In this document: in pieces, positions 42,777 through 51,524 of the stretch
How positions within the stretch are numbered: the stretch's first letter is position 1
How the letters are laid out: every line of letters starts with the position of its first letter
NCBI GenBank assembly: GCA_029907715.1
Contig: JARYLI010000002.1
Span: 124,001 to 188,000 of the forward strand
Source: Methanothrix sp.
GTDB lineage: Archaea; Halobacteriota; Methanosarcinia; Methanotrichales; Methanotrichaceae
Reading direction: 5' to 3'
Length of the DNA: 64,000 bases
Notes under the pieces: model-generated
Seen by the model: the letters and a program-made list of their open reading frames with translations, nothing else
Database searches by the model: none
Told to the model about the DNA's origin: nothing
Translations under genes and position numbers: made by a program

Positions 42777-43885
42777 TCTATCTATACTATACAGATATGT
42801 TCATGGGCTACAGCTTCGGCCCTGAACACCCGCTGCAGCCAGCGCGGATCATGCTCACCTACAGGATGATCGAGGAGTATGGGTTCTTTCTCGGATACGA
42901 TACAGAAGTTCAGGAGCCATACTACGCGAGCGAGAGCGACCTCCTCATGGTCCACGATCCAGGGTACATCCAGGCGGTGAAGGATGAGCGACCGGATCCA
43001 GCGCTTGGCCTGGATGAGCCAGATACCCCGATTTTCCCGGGCATCTACGATGCCAGCGCGCTGATCGCCGGAGCCAGCATCGAGGCCGCGAAGCGTGTTG
43101 CATCAGAGCCCTGTGTGGCGTTCAACCTCGCCGGCGGTCTCCATCACGCGTTTCCGGCCAGAGCAGCAGGATTCTGCGTTTTCAACGATTGCGCTCTCGG
43201 AATTCGCACACTGAGGAAGCGCTTTGACAGGGTTCTCTACATAGATATCGATGCTCATCACGGCGATGGTGTGCAGTACATCTTCTATGAGGATCCATCA
43301 GTACTGACTATATCCATCCACGAGTCTGGAAAGTACCTCTTTCCCGGAACTGGATTCGTGGACGAGATCGGCAGCGGCGATGGGTATGGGTACTCCGCGA
43401 ACATACCGATGCCGCTGAATGCGGATGATGAATGCTACAGGTACGCCTTCGAGTCTGTCATCCCCGCGCTGTTCAGATGGTTCAAACCTGATGCTGTCGT
43501 CGCGCAGCTCGGCGTCGATACGCATTATGCAGATCCCCTTGCGAGCCTCGATCTGACGCTTGAAGGCTACGGCTATCTCGTTCGGAGGATAAAGGAGCTC
43601 ACAGATGAGTATGCGGCCGGCAGGATGCTCGCCCTGGGCGGAGGCGGCTACAACCTGGAGGTCGTGCCGCTTGCATGGACGCTGGCATTCCAGATCCTGA
43701 GGGGAAAGGAGATGCCGGAGGAGCTCCCGAAGTGGTGGGTTGATGCGATAATGAGAATGATCGGGCGGCCCCCCCTCTCTCTTCCAGATCGGCCCAGGGA
43801 GAAGAGAGATGTCCCAAGGGAGCTGATCGAGACAGTGGCGAACCTGAAGAGAAGGCTGACGATCATACACGGCGATATATTCTGA
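42773..43885 (+). CDS. histone deacetylase/AcuC family deacetylase
   Basis: A 370-residue class-II-like deacetylase with a complete active site: His-His in AGGLHHAFP, Asp-x-His in IDIDAHHGDGVQ, Asp in QLGVDTH and Tyr in GGGGYN. Length matches bacterial AcuC, which deacetylates and thereby activates acetyl-CoA synthetase. Acetyl-CoA synthetase is the entry enzyme of acetate use in Methanothrix, so that substrate is attractive but unproven. It is coupled to the zinc ribbon by ATGA and followed after 15 bases by trm1. Confidence 0.9.
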   Translation: MIYLYYTDMFMGYSFGPEHPLQPARIMLTYRMIEEYGFFLGYDTEVQEPYYASESDLLMVHDPGYIQAVKDERPDPALGLDEPDTPIFPGIYDASALIAGASIEAAKRVASEPCVAFNLAGGLHHAFPARAAGFCVFNDCALGIRTLRKRFDRVLYIDIDAHHGDGVQYIFYEDPSVLTISIHESGKYLFPGTGFVDEIGSGDGYGYSANIPMPLNADDECYRYAFESVIPALFRWFKPDAVVAQLGVDTHYADPLASLDLTLEGYGYLVRRIKELTDEYAAGRMLALGGGGYNLEVVPLAWTLAFQILRGKEMPEELPKWWVDAIMRMIGRPPLSLPDRPREKRDVPRELIETVANLKRRLTIIHGDIF

Positions 43886-43900
43886 GCGTGAGGCCTGTTG

Positions 43901-44956
43901 ATGATTGCAGTGGAGGGCCCGGTCAGGGTGAACACAGACGGGGTCTTCTACAATCCCAGAATGAGGACGAACCGGGATATCTGCGTCGCGATGGCCTCAG
44001 AACTTGGAATAAAGGAGTACCTGGATGCGTTCTCTGCCAGCGGCATACGTGGCATCAGGGTGAGAAAGGAGGCCGGCGTCGGGCGTGTCGTGATGAACGA
44101 TATCAGCCCTTCAGCATGCCAGCGTGTCAGGGAGAACCTTGCCCTGAATGATATCTCAGACTGTGAGGTGACCTGCGAGAGCGCCAGTGCTCTCATGAGC
44201 AGGAGACGGTTCGAGGCGATCGATCTCGATCCGTTCGGCTCCCCAGCGCAGTTCCTAGCCCCTGCTGCATCCTCCGCAAGATCGTATCTCTTCATAACGG
44301 CCACGGATACCGCTCCACTCTGCGGGGCGCATCTCCGGAGCGGCATTAGAAAATATCTTGCTGTCCCTCTGAATACCGAGTACCACAGGGAGATGGGCGT
44401 GCGGATCCTGATGGGAGCTGTGATACGGGAGATGGCGAGGGCTGACAGGCGGGGAATACCCCTGCTCTCGTATGCCACGGAGCACTATGTTCGCCTGCAT
44501 CTGCGAATAAAAAAAGGTGCACTTGAGGCCGATGAGGCCCTCGAGTCCATGGGATATGTCGAGCACTGCTTCAGCTGTGGAGGCTGGAGTTTGAGGATGG
44601 GCATGGGCTGCAGATCCTCAGGCACGTGCAGCTTCTGTGGGGGAAGGACCTGCACTGCAGGTCCTCTCTGGCTCGGCCCGCTTCACGATAAAGATCTCCT
44701 CAGAGCAGCTCTCAAAAGACTTGATCCTGAGAGCAGGGCCCACAGATTAGTATTACTATGCTCTGAGGAGGTTGACGTACCGTTCTACTATGATCATCAT
44801 AAGATATGCAGGAGGCTGAGAATCACACCATCGAAGGTCGAGTCCGTCATATCCGATCTGCGGGAGCATGGCTACAGGGCTTCCAGGACGCACTTCACGG
44901 GAGTCGGTATAAAGACCGATGCTCCTTTGAGGGATCTGGTTTCTCTGCTGGCATGA
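43901..44956 (+). CDS. trm1: tRNA (guanine-26 N2)-dimethyltransferase
   Basis: A 351-residue Trm1 with the start segment VNTDGVFYNPRMRTNRDICV, SAM site SGIRGIRVRKE and catalytic DLDPFGSP. A C-terminal domain contains cysteines (CFSCG, CSFCGGRTCTAG) that bind zinc. It dimethylates G26 at the D-stem/anticodon-stem junction of many tRNAs. A TTG three bases upstream is an alternative start. Confidence 0.94.
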   Translation: MIAVEGPVRVNTDGVFYNPRMRTNRDICVAMASELGIKEYLDAFSASGIRGIRVRKEAGVGRVVMNDISPSACQRVRENLALNDISDCEVTCESASALMSRRRFEAIDLDPFGSPAQFLAPAASSARSYLFITATDTAPLCGAHLRSGIRKYLAVPLNTEYHREMGVRILMGAVIREMARADRRGIPLLSYATEHYVRLHLRIKKGALEADEALESMGYVEHCFSCGGWSLRMGMGCRSSGTCSFCGGRTCTAGPLWLGPLHDKDLLRAALKRLDPESRAHRLVLLCSEEVDVPFYYDHHKICRRLRITPSKVESVISDLREHGYRASRTHFTGVGIKTDAPLRDLVSLLA

Positions 44957-45104
44957 TGGGATGTTTGAGAATACAGCATCAGATCTTTCCTGGCAATCGA
45001 CCAGATCCAATCCGTAAACCACGAAATCTGGCAGGAAGATCTTCAGCCCATAATTGAGAACCTAAAAGTTAATAAGGAAGAAGGTATATGATAATGATAA
45101 CTGT

Positions 45105-45198
45105 AATGCTTCGAGAGCATTGCAGGCAGATGTACATGTGGCACGAGGTCGCGTTTAATTACCCCCTTCATTGCTACTCCCTTTCGCATCTCGTGCCA
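45105..45198 (+). promoter_or_regulatory. structured leader of the DUF3147-like gene
   Basis: Downstream of a TATA-like GGTATATGAT (45084-45093) lie two hairpins before the ATG at 45222. One is AATGCT-TCGAG-AGCATT (45105-45121). The other is the 9-bp inverted repeat TGGCACGAG / CTCGTGCCA (45139-45147 and 45190-45198) enclosing 42 bases. They may be a regulatory RNA leader; no known riboswitch class is recognised. Confidence 0.4.
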
Positions 45199-45221
45199 TC
45201 CCTTCTTCTTACAGAGGTTAT

Positions 45222-45551
45222 ATGCGTCTGCTGATCTACTTCGTGCTTGGTGGGGTCATAACAGCGCTCGTTGTTCATCTTGGCAGCTCAGGTCGCGGGA
45301 CGCTTTCAGCGTTTATCGCCACGTTTCCCGTGCTCACGGCCCTCACATTCATACTGATATCCATGGAGGGAAGCAGTGCTGATCTCTGTGAGTATGCGAG
45401 AGGCCTTCTGCTTTTCACGCCCGCGTGGATCGCCTATGTGCTGACGGTGATGATCGCCTTTGAACGCATCGGCGTCTGGCTATCAATAGCCCTGGGCATG
45501 GTGGTATACGCGGTTGCGTCGTGGATTCTGAGAGCCATCGTTCTGCGCTAA
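45222..45551 (+). CDS. DUF3147-like small membrane protein
   Basis: A 109-residue protein of four hydrophobic helices (MRLLIYFVLGGVITALVVHLG first) with a conserved acidic segment between helices 2 and 3 (EGSSADLCEYARG). It resembles the GlpM/DUF3147 family of inner-membrane proteins, whose function is unclear. The ATG at 45222 has an AGAGGT site, and an upstream extension to 45171 is unlikely. It has an unusually structured leader. Confidence 0.72.
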   Translation: MRLLIYFVLGGVITALVVHLGSSGRGTLSAFIATFPVLTALTFILISMEGSSADLCEYARGLLLFTPAWIAYVLTVMIAFERIGVWLSIALGMVVYAVASWILRAIVLR

Positions 45552-45669
45552 TATTTATACTATTATTATATTTTGTTACTATTATCTTTTCGTCACCCTA
45601 CTATCATCATTAATACCAACTTTCTTTCTCAGAAAAGAATAAATATCATGTATATGCAGCCTCTAGCCC

Positions 45670-46329
45670 ATGAGGGTTGCTCTTGTCGGTGGTACCGGGG
45701 ATATCGGTAATGGTTTTGCCGTTCGCTGGGCCCCCCATTATGAGGTGATCATCGGGTCCAGAAAGGTGGAGCGTGCCCAGGAGAGCGCAGCTGAGCTCAG
45801 AAGGTACATGATATCACTGGGTATCGATACGGTGATGCATGGAACTGATAACGCAAACGCCATCAGGGACTCGGACGTCGTCGTTCTCTGTGTTCCTCCA
45901 GAGAGCCTGAGCATGGTGACATCTGACCTGAGAGACTGCTACTCAGACCAGATCGTGATATCGCCTGTCGTCCCCATGGCCCGCACGAACCACTTCGAGT
46001 ACAGGCCGCCTCCAGAGGGATGTGCAGCGTTTCTTGTAAAGAGATCCCTGCCGGAGAGCGTGAGGGTGGTCTCTGCGTTTCACACGATACCTGCGAGTTC
46101 TCTCATGGATGCGGAGAAGATCCTCAGGTTCGATGTGCCGATATGCGGTGACGATAAGGATGCAAAGGATGTTGTGGCCGAGATGTGCAGAAAGATTCGC
46201 GATCTAAGGCCGCTTGATGCCGGCCCCCTGAGCGTATCGCATCAGGTCGAGGGGCTGACGCCGCTTCTGCTGAACATCGCGCGCCTGAACAAAATGCGCC
46301 GCGTCGGCGTACAGTTCGTCCAGGAGTAG
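45670..46329 (+). CDS. fno: F420H2:NADP oxidoreductase
   Basis: A 219-residue protein with the NADP-binding start MRVALVGGTGDIGNGFAVRWA and RKVERAQ for the 2'-phosphate. It also has the conserved QVEGLTPLLLNI end typical of F420-dependent NADP reductases. It moves hydride between F420H2 and NADP+, linking methanogenesis to biosynthesis. cofD of F420 synthesis is at 53664. No ribosome site is evident; the A/T-rich region upstream (TATA-like ATAAATATCATG) suggests a short-leader transcript. Confidence 0.92.
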   Translation: MRVALVGGTGDIGNGFAVRWAPHYEVIIGSRKVERAQESAAELRRYMISLGIDTVMHGTDNANAIRDSDVVVLCVPPESLSMVTSDLRDCYSDQIVISPVVPMARTNHFEYRPPPEGCAAFLVKRSLPESVRVVSAFHTIPASSLMDAEKILRFDVPICGDDKDAKDVVAEMCRKIRDLRPLDAGPLSVSHQVEGLTPLLLNIARLNKMRRVGVQFVQE

Positions 46330-46427
46330 TAAAAGCAGCAGGCGCATCCGCGGGTTTCAGCTCGGCCACAGGATTCTTGGCGATCTCCATCCATCTACGC
46401 AAGGTGGCGGCGCCTCCTGTGATCTCT

Positions 46428-47216
46428 TCAGGCTGGTTTTCTTGCGGATATCCTCAAGCTGCACACAGAGCTGGAGAGATCGGCTTTGTCGATGCTCGCG
46501 GGCAGGCACTCAGCCGGGAATGGCGACTCTCCGAGGATCGATACGTCCTCAAATCCAGCGGATCGTATCGCATCGATGTACTCCTCCACACTCACCGCGC
46601 CTGCCAGGCATCCTATGTAGGCTTCCCTGGATCTTCTCACCGACTCTGGAATCTCTCCTTTCAGGAGGACATCTGATACGATCATTCTTCCTCCCGGCTT
46701 CAGTACCCTGAAGGCCTCCCTGAAGGCCCTGCGCTTATCCGGAACAAGGTTTATGACGCAGTTGGATATGACGACATCGACGTAGCTGTCAGCAACCGGC
46801 AGGTTCTCCAGCTCTCCCTGCCTGAAGTCCACGTTTTTGTATCCTCCCTGTCGCGCGTTTTCCCTTGCCCGTTCCACCATCTCGCTGGTCATGTCCACCC
46901 CTATGACCATCCCCTCGGGACCAACGGCTCTCGCCGCCAGGAAGCAGTCGAAGCCAGCGCCGGATCCCATATCGAGCACGTATTCGCCCCTCTTCAGGGA
47001 CGCTATGGCCAGAGGGTTCCCGCAGCCGAGGCCCAGGTTCGATTCCGGCGGCGCAGAGAGCATATCCTCATCTGTATATCCGATTCTCCTGCTTATCTCG
47101 GCTGCAGATCCTGTTCCGCAGCATGAGCCAGAGCAGCATGATGCCTGCTTCGCGATACGGGAGTATTCATCCCTCACAGCCCTCTTGATCTCTATTTCTC
47201 CGAGCATGTCAACCAT
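46428..47216 (-). CDS. arsM: ArsM-like SAM-dependent methyltransferase
   Basis: A 262-residue methyltransferase close to arsenite methyltransferases. It has a Cys-rich N-terminal segment (ASCCSGSCCGTG), SAM motif VLDMGSGAGFDCFLAA, then the conserved Cys of SNCVINL and of YIGCLAGA that bind As(III) in ArsM. It may detoxify arsenite by methylation, although related archaeal proteins could act on other substrates. The frame extends to 47357; the ATG at 47216 (MVDMLGEIEIKRAVRDEY) fits the family. It is divergent from hisF. Confidence 0.85.
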   Translation of the reverse strand: MVDMLGEIEIKRAVRDEYSRIAKQASCCSGSCCGTGSAAEISRRIGYTDEDMLSAPPESNLGLGCGNPLAIASLKRGEYVLDMGSGAGFDCFLAARAVGPEGMVIGVDMTSEMVERARENARQGGYKNVDFRQGELENLPVADSYVDVVISNCVINLVPDKRRAFREAFRVLKPGGRMIVSDVLLKGEIPESVRRSREAYIGCLAGAVSVEEYIDAIRSAGFEDVSILGESPFPAECLPASIDKADLSSSVCSLRISARKPA

Positions 47217-47442
47217 CTTCAGCACCACTTTTGGAGCGTGCACATAACCACGGAAAGTGGCAATACATTCCGTTGAAGGTATTGGGATATAAGCACACTG
47301 TGTCTCAGAATGGCATGCATCTGTCGAGCCCTTTGAGACCGGCTCTACATGCATCATCCTCAGGTATCATGGGATGTCATCTCCCCGGATGGAAATCCTG
47401 GCCAGCAAGGCTTTTATCTCCAGTTATCCGCTTCTAACAGCC

Positions 47443-48261
47443 ATGAGAGATTATGCCATGATCGTCCCATGCCTCGATGTCAAGGTCGTGGATGGGGTTC
47501 CCTCGGTTGTCAAGGGCGTGAAGTTCGTGGACCTGAAGCGCCAGGGCGACCCGGTTGATTTCGCACGCCGCTACCAGGAGCAGGGCGCTGATGAGCTTGT
47601 TTTTCTGGACATCACCGCATCCCATGAGGGGAGAAGGACAATGGTGGATGTCGCCAGGAGGGTTGCGGATGCTGTTGACATCCCCTTCACTGTGGGAGGC
47701 GGGATCAGCAGCATTCAGGGCATAAAGGAGATACTCGATGCTGGCGCGGATAGGGTTGGGATCAACACAGCCGCGGTCAGGGATCCGGATCTGGTCAGGA
47801 GCGCAGCCCGGGCATTCGGTCAGGAGAGGATCACGGTCGCAGTTGACGCCAGGCGGAACACTGAGATCCCACCAGGAGTGAACGTCTACGAGCTGGAGGA
47901 CGGCAGCCGCGCATGGTTCGAGGTTGTGATCTACGGAGGGAGGGAGCCAACCGGCATTGATGCCATAGAGTGGTGCAGGAGGGTGGAGAGGCTTGGAGCC
48001 GGCGAGATACTCCCCACCAGCATGGACCGGGACGGCACGAACATCGGCTACGATCTGCCGCTCACGAAGGCGATATGTGATGCGGTTGACATTCCGGTCA
48101 CAGCCAGTGGTGGAGCCTCCACGCCCCAGCACATACTTGAGGCATTCACTGTAGGAGGCGCAGACAAGGCTCTCGCAGCAGGCATGTTCCACCGCGGAGA
48201 GTACACAGTCGGGCAGGTCAAGGAGTATCTGAGAGCGAATGGACTACGTGTAAGGTTATGA
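47443..48261 (+). CDS. hisF: imidazole glycerol phosphate synthase cyclase subunit HisF
   Basis: A 272-residue TIM barrel with the HisF start [22 protein letters not shown], the catalytic first Asp in CLDVK and the second in SMDRDGT. It makes IGP and AICAR from PRFAR with ammonia from HisH, which is not in the window. The ATG at 47443 is placed ~25 bases after a TATA-like TTTTATCT (47411-47418); an ATG at 47458 is also possible. Confidence 0.93.
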   Translation: MRDYAMIVPCLDVKVVDGVPSVVKGVKFVDLKRQGDPVDFARRYQEQGADELVFLDITASHEGRRTMVDVARRVADAVDIPFTVGGGISSIQGIKEILDAGADRVGINTAAVRDPDLVRSAARAFGQERITVAVDARRNTEIPPGVNVYELEDGSRAWFEVVIYGGREPTGIDAIEWCRRVERLGAGEILPTSMDRDGTNIGYDLPLTKAICDAVDIPVTASGGASTPQHILEAFTVGGADKALAAGMFHRGEYTVGQVKEYLRANGLRVRL

Positions 48262-48270
48262 ATGCAAATC

Positions 48271-48376
48271 TGTCGTCCATTTGATGACCGGCACGAAAAT
48301 GCACCCCTCCCATGCGCTCCTGGAGATCGAATCGCTGCTTCTCCATATCCCCCACGTTGCCAGCCACATAAGAGCG
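48271..48376 (-). repeat. diverged HR repeat, copy F
   Basis: Only the ends are recognisable: on the minus strand CGCTCTTATGTGGCTGGCAAC at one end and GTCATCAAATGGACGA at the other, about 106 bp apart. They correspond to the start and end of copies A-D. It again lies between convergent genes. Identification rests on these two short blocks. Confidence 0.45.
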
Positions 48377-48457
48377 CATCGAAATATGCTGGTCGTGGGA
48401 TCGAGCATCTGACTAAGGCGCCAGAAATAACAGGAGTTATTGAGGAGAGGTCGTGGC

Positions 48458-48487
48458 GCATACTCCTGCCTTCAGGCCGGAGTATGC
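48458..48487. other. orphan hairpin resembling an IS200/IS605 end
   Basis: GCATACTCC / GGAGTATGC is a perfect 9-bp stem around TGCCTTCAGGCC. It shares CTTCAGGCCGGAGT with the hairpin at 35899-35920. It lies 15 bases before R3 copy 2. No transposase gene is nearby. Confidence 0.45.
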
Positions 48488-48501
48488 CACAAAAACGTAT
48501 T

Positions 48502-48618
48502 TGCTCGATATCGTTCGTGAGCGCACTTGAGATACTGATCAAGCGAAGCCGCTATAATCAGGCATAGTTGTTCATCCAGAAATCTGCCAAGAGGGCAATT
48601 TACCTCAACTATTGAGCA
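48502..48618. mobile_element. 117-bp element, family R3, copy 2
   Basis: It aligns with copy 1 over most of its length, including GATCAAGCGAAGC, GTTCATCCAGA and CAAGAGGGCAATTTA. The terminal repeats are more worn (TGCTCGATA at the left, TATTGAGCA at the right). Confidence 0.7.
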
Positions 48619-48752
48619 TCTTCGCAAAAACTCCATCATCATCTTGAAAATCGTCCCCGAAAAATATTCAAAAGTATATGACCATCAGCAAAAAAACAGA
48701 GGCTGCGTGGTTCACAGAACCAGCAAACTCCTTGTACAAAAGCTGAAGGTTT

Positions 48753-48977
48753 TCAGACCTTGTGGCCAATCGCGAAGCGGCGCATCACACGGTCGATCTG
48801 TATCCTTACCTGATCCCCAACCTGGGTATCCGGGACAAAGATAACGAAGCCTTCAACCCTTGCGATACCGTCCCCTTCACGGGCGATATCCTCGATCTTC
48901 ACGCTGTACTCGCTGCCAACAGCCACCGGGGCAGAAGGAGCAGAGCCACGAGAAAATCCTTCCTCACTTCTAAACAA
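48753..48977 (-). CDS. small TRAM-domain RNA-binding protein
   Basis: A 74-residue protein whose residues ~20-74 form a TRAM beta-barrel (EYSVKIEDIAREGDGIARVEGFVIFVPDTQVGDQVRIQI). Single-domain TRAM proteins of methanogens act as RNA chaperones, some cold-induced. The start codon is TTG with a GGTGA ribosome site 8-9 bases upstream; the first ~19 residues are flexible. It is monocistronic. Confidence 0.9.
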   Translation of the reverse strand: MFRSEEGFSRGSAPSAPVAVGSEYSVKIEDIAREGDGIARVEGFVIFVPDTQVGDQVRIQIDRVMRRFAIGHKV

Positions 48978-49100
48978 TTCTTCACCGTCCTTAGCGAAAA
49001 ACTACACAGAGTTTTTGCGCATTCATAACTCTGAAATACTGGTATTAAAACCTTTTGCCCGCATGCTGCGATCTGGATGTCATAATCTCTTAAGAATAAG

Positions 49101-49198
49101 TGCCGGGGGCGGGATTCGAGCCCGCGACTTCCAGATGACCCAGGCGCCTGTGGCTTACCCTATGAGTCTGGCGCCCTAACCAGCTAGGCCACCCCGGC
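49101..49198 (-). tRNA. elongator tRNA-Met (CAT) with a 24-base intron
   Basis: On the minus strand it has acceptor GCCGGGG / CCCCGGC with discriminator A, T-arm GCGGG-CTCGAAT-CCCGC and anticodon stem CCAGA / TCTGG. Removing 49137-49160 (24 bases after position 37) leaves the loop CTCATAA with anticodon CAT. The junction forms a bulge-helix-bulge with central helix CTCA/TGGG and bulges TA^G and TC^A. CCA is not encoded. Introns in elongator tRNA-Met are common in archaea. Confidence 0.93.
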
Positions 49199-49414
49199 CC
49201 GGAGAGAGCCCTCGTCGAGATCTTACATAAGGTTTGTGCTCAAAGATTGACGTAAAAGGATCTCAGCACACGATCTCAGGTATCTGACAGCCTGCGGGAT
49301 GGCTGGGAGACTCTGCAGATATCAGTGGCACCGCATGGCTGGTCGCCGGGTTCTCAGCGGTTCGGGCAGATCTCCTGGGATAATTATTTCTCGATCGACT
49401 CAGAGCATCACTTG

Positions 49415-50653
49415 ATGGAGCTTAGCATCTCTGGATCTGTCAGCGATACCCTCTCAGGAAGGACAGTGGCTCTGGGCGTCACAGGGAGCATCGCGGCCGT
49501 GAGGGCTGTCGATCTGGTGCGCGACCTGATCAGACGCGGCGCGGATGTGCACTGTGTGATGTCAGAGGCGGCGCAGAGGATACTGCATCCGCAGGCGCTT
49601 GAATACGCCAGTGGCAACCCGGTCATCACGGAGATAACCGGCCGCGTCGAGCATGTGGAGCTTTGCGGGATTGAGGGGCGCGCGGATATGCTTCTGATAG
49701 CCCCTGCCACAGCGAACACGATAGGAAAGATCGCATGCGGCATAGACGATACGCCGGTCACGACCTTCGCGACCACCGCGATAGGAAGCGGAAAGCCGGT
49801 AGCTGTTGTGCCTGCGATGCACGAGGCCATGTACCGTCACCCTGCAGTTGTCGAAAATCTGAACAGGCTGAGATCAATGGGAGTCGTGTGCATAGATCCC
49901 AGGATCGAGGAGTCGAAGGCGAAGATCGCGGAAAATGCGAGGATCGTCGCCGAGGTCGAGCGGATTCTGGGGCCGGGAGATCTCAGATCTAGGCGCATTC
50001 TCGTGACTAGCGGTGCAACTGCTGAGAGCATCGATCCGATCAGGATAATAACAAACCGCGCCTCAGGAAGGACCGGCGTGGAGATAGCGCGTGAGGCATA
50101 CAGGCGCGGCGCGGAGGTGACTGTGGTTCACAGGGCCAGGCTGGGGCTGCCCTTTAAGGAGGTACACGTCGAGAGCGCTCAGGATATGCTCGACGCTGTT
50201 ATGAAAGAGCTCTCCACAGGGTACGACGCCCTTATAGGCGCAGCAGCCGTCGGGGACTTCACCGTGGATGCGGAGCAGAGAAAGATCAAATCAAATGATG
50301 AGATCGTCCTGAGGCTCAGGCCTGCCCCGAAGATACTGAGATCTGTACGCTCAGCGCATCCGGATCTCACGATCATAGGGTTCAAGGCCGAGACGTTCGT
50401 GAGCGATGAGGATCTGATCAGAAGCGCCCGCGAATCCATGGATGCATCGCGCCTGAATCTCGTGATCGCAAACGATGTGGGTGCAGGCGGGATGGGAACC
50501 GACGATAACAGGGTTCTGATTGTAAGAGAGGATGGCTCTCATGCAGAGGTCTCAGGGAAGAAGAGCATAATAGCGAGAAGTGTGATCGATGAGCTTGTGA
50601 GGATCATGAATGAGAGAGATCGTGGATGGAGGGAAGCGCGAAAACCGCAGTGA
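49415..50653 (+). CDS. coaBC: bifunctional phosphopantothenoylcysteine decarboxylase/synthetase
   Basis: A 412-residue CoaBC. The N-terminal flavin-dependent decarboxylase (VALGVTGSIAAVRAVDLVRDLIRRG, with the active-site region VVPAMHEAMYRHPAV) is followed from ~190 by the synthetase (RILVTSGATAESIDPIRIITNRASG). It converts 4'-phosphopantothenate and Cys to 4'-phosphopantetheine. It is the first gene of a CoA operon; the next gene overlaps by 44 bp. The frame extends to 49325, but 49415 is the family start. Confidence 0.93.
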   Translation: MELSISGSVSDTLSGRTVALGVTGSIAAVRAVDLVRDLIRRGADVHCVMSEAAQRILHPQALEYASGNPVITEITGRVEHVELCGIEGRADMLLIAPATANTIGKIACGIDDTPVTTFATTAIGSGKPVAVVPAMHEAMYRHPAVVENLNRLRSMGVVCIDPRIEESKAKIAENARIVAEVERILGPGDLRSRRILVTSGATAESIDPIRIITNRASGRTGVEIAREAYRRGAEVTVVHRARLGLPFKEVHVESAQDMLDAVMKELSTGYDALIGAAAVGDFTVDAEQRKIKSNDEIVLRLRPAPKILRSVRSAHPDLTIIGFKAETFVSDEDLIRSARESMDASRLNLVIANDVGAGGMGTDDNRVLIVREDGSHAEVSGKKSIIARSVIDELVRIMNERDRGWREARKPQ

Positions 50654-51524
50654 GCGAGATCACCAGGAGAATGTCGCTGACTCGGCGAGGGCCACGGTCC
50701 CAGGGCATGTGACCGGATTCTTCGCAGCAAGGCGCGAGGATGATCCTCTTGCGTCCGGCTCCATAGGCTGCGGGTTCACCCTCGGGCTCCTCGCAAGGAC
50801 CACTGTCAGCGCAGCAGATTCAACCCAGATAATCATCAACGGGCATCCATCTGATGCGCCAGTGAGCAGACACGTTGTTGAATCGCTGGCCCCGTCGCCT
50901 GTCAGGGTCGAGACAGAGCTGGATATGATCATGGGCGCTGGATTCGGGGCGAGCGGCGCGGGAGCACTGGGCTGTGCATACGCGCTGAACCAGCTCTTCG
51001 AGCTGGGGCTGACGTCAAACCAGGTCGCCTCGGTCGCGCATCGCGCTGAGGTCCTGAGCGGCACAGGCCTCGGGGATGTCATAGCGCAGAACACCGGGGG
51101 TCTCGTCATCCGCATAGCGCATGGCGCTCCGGGCCGGGGCGTGGTCGACAGGATTCCGGTTCCGGGAACAAAGGTCTACGCGGTTGTGAGGGGGCCGATC
51201 CCAACCAGGGAGGTGCTCATGGATGCGAGCGTGATGAAACGGATCAACGATGCTGGTGAGAGGGCTGTGAAAGAGATCCTCCGCAGGCCGACTCTTGGGG
51301 AGTTCATGCGTCTTTCGAGGGGATTCACATGTGAGATAGAGCTGGCGAGCTCATGGGCGCTGGATGCCATGGAGGCAGTTGAATCTGCAGGTGGAATGGC
51401 GAGCATGATAATGCTTGGCGACTCTGTTTTCGCAGTGGGGGGAGAGGAGTGCAGGGAGGCGCTTCAGCATTTCGGAGATGTGATCGAGACAGAGATCGTT
51501 CATAGGGGGCCTCTGCTTGACTGA
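50610..51524 (+). CDS. pantoate kinase (GHMP family)
   Basis: A 304-residue GHMP kinase with the archaeal PoK start ATVPGHVTGFFAAR and the nucleotide loop MGAGFGASGAGALGCAYALN. It phosphorylates pantoate, the first step of the archaeal two-enzyme replacement of PanC/PanK. The first ~26 residues overlap coaBC and have no clear family match, but no later start codon precedes the conserved region. The last codons overlap the phosphopantothenate synthetase gene. Confidence 0.92.
   Translation: MREIVDGGKRENRSERDHQENVADSARATVPGHVTGFFAARREDDPLASGSIGCGFTLGLLARTTVSAADSTQIIINGHPSDAPVSRHVVESLAPSPVRVETELDMIMGAGFGASGAGALGCAYALNQLFELGLTSNQVASVAHRAEVLSGTGLGDVIAQNTGGLVIRIAHGAPGRGVVDRIPVPGTKVYAVVRGPIPTREVLMDASVMKRINDAGERAVKEILRRPTLGEFMRLSRGFTCEIELASSWALDAMEAVESAGGMASMIMLGDSVFAVGGEECREALQHFGDVIETEIVHRGPLLD

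Larger units (their letters stand above)
48262..48752. other. convergent spacer with a worn HR repeat, hairpin and R3 copy
   Basis: The 490 bases between hisF and the TRAM gene contain no gene. In order they hold a diverged HR copy (48271-48376), a strong hairpin (48458-48487) and R3 copy 2 (48502-48618). Confidence 0.55.
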
